A model generated the notes under the pieces. That model was not told the DNA's origin. It was given only the letters and a program-made list of their open reading frames with translations, and searched no databases. Position numbers and translations under genes: made by a program. From a virus, in the IMG/VR virus record IMGVR_UViG_3300042330_000433, positions 28,213-92,212 of that record: a stretch of 64,000 bases of DNA; one strand, 5' to 3'. Every line of letters begins with the position of its first letter. Position 1 is the stretch's first letter. Positions 61,887 to 64,000 of this stretch are shown here, one piece after another.

Positions 61887-61960
61887 TGTGAGTGTAGGAG
61901 TCGAACCTACATTCCCCAATATAGAACATATTGTGGTCTTACCTATTAGAAGAACTCACG
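61887..61960 (-). tRNA. tRNA-like element F (near-complete cloverleaf)
   Basis: A 74-base cloverleaf. Acceptor CGTGAGT/ACTCACA (6 bp plus C1-A72 mismatch); D arm with loop AATAGGTA; anticodon stem CAATA/TATTG with loop TGTTCTA; T arm GTAGG, loop TTCGACT, CCTAC. U33 is G, so the anticodon (TTC by position, possibly GTT after a shift) is uncertain. It is the best candidate for a real tRNA in the array. Confidence 0.55.
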
Positions 61961-61966
61961 TGGGTT

Positions 61967-62023
61967 ATTTAAATATAGGATTTCAACCTTGTACGAACAA
62001 ATGCACCTTGCTAATATTTAAAT
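61967..62023 (-). tRNA. tRNA-like element G lacking an arm
   Basis: A 57-base element. ATTTAAATAT at one end pairs with ATATTTAAAT at the other (10 bp). A GCAA-7-base loop-TTGT hairpin and a short T arm (AGG, loop TTGAAAT, CCT) lie between, with only five bases linking them. There is room for one arm, not two, as in element B. Confidence 0.35.
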
Positions 62024-62030
62024 GTGTAAT

Positions 62031-62088
62031 AATAAGTGTGAGGAATCAAACTTCACATGCGTGGACTTTACATTTAAGTGAACTTATT
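62031..62088 (-). tRNA. tRNA-like element H lacking an arm
   Basis: A 58-base element. A perfect 7-bp acceptor stem (AATAAGT/ACTTATT), one hairpin (ACTT, loop AAATGTA, AAGT), a seven-base linker, and a T arm with four of five pairs (TGAAG / CCTCA, loop TTTGATT). No anticodon arm fits. It ends 7 bases before element G. Confidence 0.4.
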
Positions 62089-62131
62089 ATTAAGAGTTTG
62101 CACTATTGATGGCTGTGCTTCCAATATGTTT
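62089..62131. other. Residual gap after the tRNA-like array
   Basis: The 372-base interval 61760-62131 is filled by four tRNA-like elements with 24, 6 and 7 bases between them. The remaining stretch contains a GCAC...GTGC pairing on the - strand (about 62097-62118) but no further T arm. I see no coding sequence here; short + strand frames crossing the elements are chance. Confidence 0.5.
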
Positions 62132-62419
62132 TTATTCACATTCAGGACACATTGTTTCGTAATATTTTGTATATAAACGAATTGTATCTCTTTTAGAATA
62201 AATAAAAGGTATATTACTTTTAACTGCAGTAATTTGATATGTTGATTTTTTTACATACCATTTGTTTAAATCAGCATTAATTAACAAACTACTTTTTTGT
62301 TCATTAGTTAATAAATTATGTCTTTTATAATATGTATAAACATATTCAGATTTAAAATACCAACCAAATAATATTATTCCTAAAAATAAACTAATTACTA
62401 AATATTTTATATTTTCCAT
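62132..62419 (-). CDS. Membrane-anchored protein, unknown
   Basis: A 95-residue protein from the ATG at 62419 (MENIKYLVISLFLGIIL...), which overlaps the upstream stop by 13 bases. One membrane helix at residues 5-22 is followed by a mostly extracytoplasmic domain ending in CPEC, a possible metal or disulfide site. No family recognised. It forms a group with the next two membrane genes. Confidence 0.55.
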   Translation of the reverse strand: MENIKYLVISLFLGIILFGWYFKSEYVYTYYKRHNLLTNEQKSSLLINADLNKWYVKKSTYQITAVKSNIPFIYSKRDTIRLYTKYYETMCPECE

Positions 62420-63342
62420 AATTCTTTGTAACACTCTGCAGGTTTTCTAATTATAAAATATAATACAAAAAATAATAATGACTGAATTATTACAGGTGCT
62501 ATATAACCAAAACTATATAACCAAGTAGTTAATAAAATTAAAATCATTATAAAATAAAAACTAATATTTTTATTTATAACTTTTTCAGAATTATAACTTT
62601 TATCTCTGATAGTATATTCTTTTTGATAATCTATATTTGTTAGAAAATAATTATATTTTCTAATATCAGAATATGATTTACCCCAAGAGTGTATTTCTAA
62701 AAATACATCATTTTCTGAAATATATCTAGAATCATCATTTTCTCTATAAAATAGAGTACAACAATTATTTTTTTTACTACCATCAAATGATTCTCTAGGA
62801 GCCATAATGAACCAATTTGAAACACCTGTTTTAATTTTAGATTTAATTACAGTTTTTGAAGGTTTAACTTCATATTCTTCTTCAATTTGTATTGGATCAC
62901 CAAATCTGTCTTTTTCAAAATTCCCATCACTGCTTTTTTTGTAAACTTTTCTTGTTTCCATTTTAGCAGGAATAATTGATTTATAATTATGTTCTGCAAT
63001 AAAATTTTGAATTATTTCAGGTAAACCTTCAAAAGGTGAACCTTTATAATTAGAAGCTCTTGAAATTACTAAATCATATTCATTACAAAGCTTTTTAATA
63101 TCTGAACCTAAAAAAGCTGGTTTGTTAAAAAGAATAGCAGATTGTTTTTTAGAATTTTTAACATTAACTTCTTGCGAAACTTTATCAATATGTTCATTTA
63201 AACCAATTGTTCTTAGAATTTCTAAATTTTCTTTTGGTTTATCTAATAATAACAATGTATCCTTATCATTTTTTGATTTAAAGATAAGGTCTTCTTTACC
63301 AGCATATCTGTCAAGTAAAGAACTGTTTCTATTTTTTAACAT
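62407..63342 (-). CDS. Unknown 311-residue protein with C-terminal membrane helices
   Basis: Residues 1-245 are soluble, with NWFIMAPRESFDGSKKNNCC about 185-205 and FLEIHSWGKSYSDIRKYNYF. Two membrane helices lie at about 262-280 (FYFIMILILLTTWLYSFGY) and 282-300 (VIIQSLLFFVLYFIIR). No known domain is recognised. The gene overlaps its downstream neighbour by 13 bases and follows the signal-peptide gene by 2 bases, so the three envelope proteins are probably made together. Confidence 0.55.
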   Translation of the reverse strand: MLKNRNSSLLDRYAGKEDLIFKSKNDKDTLLLLDKPKENLEILRTIGLNEHIDKVSQEVNVKNSKKQSAILFNKPAFLGSDIKKLCNEYDLVISRASNYKGSPFEGLPEIIQNFIAEHNYKSIIPAKMETRKVYKKSSDGNFEKDRFGDPIQIEEEYEVKPSKTVIKSKIKTGVSNWFIMAPRESFDGSKKNNCCTLFYRENDDSRYISENDVFLEIHSWGKSYSDIRKYNYFLTNIDYQKEYTIRDKSYNSEKVINKNISFYFIMILILLTTWLYSFGYIAPVIIQSLLFFVLYFIIRKPAECYKELWKI

Positions 63343-63344
63343 AA

Positions 63345-63962
63345 CTATTTAATTGTTTTACCTAATTCTACTAATTGTCTTAACGCACCAAATTCTGGAT
63401 TAAAGAATCCTGTAATCATAGCTTCAAAATGAATAAAACTAAAATAACCTAATATTAAAGAGCTAACTCCTAAAATAATACATGGTATAATATTCTTACT
63501 TTTTGTAATACCTGATTCATCTAAATCTGTATCAGAATATTTATCATAAGCTTGCCAAAATCTATATACTGAATAAAAAAATAATAATTCACAAAATAAA
63601 TAACATATTGACCATACTCTTTGTTGATATACTAATAAATTCCAGCTATATAAAGAAACATCTTTAATTGTATTATAAATTTCTTTCATAGCGGCTTTTG
63701 CATCAGGTGCAACTGATTTTACATCATTGTACATAGTAGAAATACCATTTTTAGTGTCACCATAAACAGTACTTACACCATTTGATGTTTGACCCAAGAA
63801 AGATTTGTTTGTTTCTTTAACAGAAGATGTAGCAGCATTTAAACTGTTTTGTGTTTTAGTTAAAGCACTTTCAATTGGTTGAATAATAGTATTAGTTTTT
63901 TCTGTTGCAGTAACTAATAATGTTTGGATTAATAATAATCCGAGTAAAATGAATTTTTTCAT
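63345..63962 (-). CDS. Membrane protein with signal peptide and coiled-coil segment
   Basis: A 205-residue protein. A signal-like N-terminus (MKKFILLGLLLIQTLLVTATE) precedes a Thr/Ser/Asn-rich helical stretch with repeated V-x-T motifs (residues 25-95), then membrane helices at about 110-130 (VWSICYLFCELLFFYSVYRFW) and 160-180 (NIIPCIILGVSSLILGYFSF). It is the first - strand gene complete in the window. The role is unknown; an export or inner-membrane assembly function is possible. Confidence 0.55.
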   Translation of the reverse strand: MKKFILLGLLLIQTLLVTATEKTNTIIQPIESALTKTQNSLNAATSSVKETNKSFLGQTSNGVSTVYGDTKNGISTMYNDVKSVAPDAKAAMKEIYNTIKDVSLYSWNLLVYQQRVWSICYLFCELLFFYSVYRFWQAYDKYSDTDLDESGITKSKNIIPCIILGVSSLILGYFSFIHFEAMITGFFNPEFGALRQLVELGKTIK

Positions 63963-64000
63963 AATGTTTAATTTAATTGTTTATTAATTTTGTTTATAAT

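Noticed and set aside
61888-62109. A + strand reading frame of 73 codons across the tRNA-like array
   Set aside because: It is opposite to the neighbouring genes and overlaps three elements with paired acceptor stems; its protein has no sensible composition.
62097-62131. A further tRNA-like element after element H
   Set aside because: Only a GCAC/GTGC pairing is present; no T loop or acceptor partner was found.
1-64000. Stop-codon reassignment (TAG to Gln), known in some crAss-like phages
   Set aside because: All large genes are open without it, and at least the HAD gene ends with TAG in a plausible place.
1-64000. CRISPR array or long tandem repeats
   Set aside because: No regularly spaced direct repeats were seen; only a three-unit 9-base repeat in the gene at 60342-60668.

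Overview
The window is about 64 kb of very AT-rich phage DNA. It looks like most of the genome of a crAss-like phage (order Crassvirales) infecting a member of the Bacteroidota. The evidence is the two-block layout (virion genes on + from 1 to 27.5 kb, replication and metabolism genes on - from 27.5 to 64 kb). Other evidence is a P22 gp4-like/gp10-like tail pair, a cargo protein with the GGTH...GGIP N-terminus common in these phages, a 2493-residue virion RNA polymerase with a DFDVD metal loop, two Bacteroidota-type promoters (TTTG/CTTG - 20 bp - TATATTTG) and almost no Shine-Dalgarno sequences. Genes read in the standard code; no stop-codon reassignment is needed. Identification rests on reading motifs by eye, without database searches.

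Left block (+): the end of one structural gene, an IHF-like/ring gene, a gp4-like ring protein, a 1362-aa gp10-like 'muzzle' protein, a GIY-YIG endonuclease, then five large genes (552, 661, 1408, 2493 and 1871 aa) whose products are probably packaged and injected with the DNA. They include the RNA polymerase and a protein with an HEXXH metallopeptidase motif. A perfect 14-bp terminator hairpin separates the two convergent blocks.

Right block (-), in window order: small genes, ThyX, a dATP/dGTP diphosphohydrolase, MazG-like protein, SF2 helicase, HNH endonuclease, NrdA/NrdB, PD-(D/E)XK nuclease, RusA-like resolvase and a uracil-DNA glycosylase homologue that has lost both catalytic motifs. 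Next is a peptide/amide-ligase operon (38.6-46.8 kb): two COOH-NH2 amidoligases, one class II and two class I glutamine amidotransferases, an ATP-grasp ligase and a gamma-glutamylcyclotransferase-like protein. Then come primase, SSB-like protein, Sak4-like ATPase, DnaB-like helicase, a possible replisome organiser, a second cyclotransferase, a phosphoesterase, a foreign-looking HAD phosphatase cassette inside a broken NAMPT gene, a family B DNA polymerase, and a run of small membrane and unknown genes.

The most unusual parts are (1) the amidoligase operon inside the replication region, (2) tRNA-like elements on the - strand at 32.3, 48.1 and 60.9-62.1 kb that keep acceptor stems and T arms but have missing or abnormal anticodon arms, (3) the dead uracil-DNA glycosylase, (4) a GC-rich nested inverted repeat inserted in frame in an amidotransferase gene, (5) a 0.5-kb cassette with inverted-repeat ends, and (6) two genes each broken by one extra A in an A9 run. 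RNA folds and motif alignments were made by hand.
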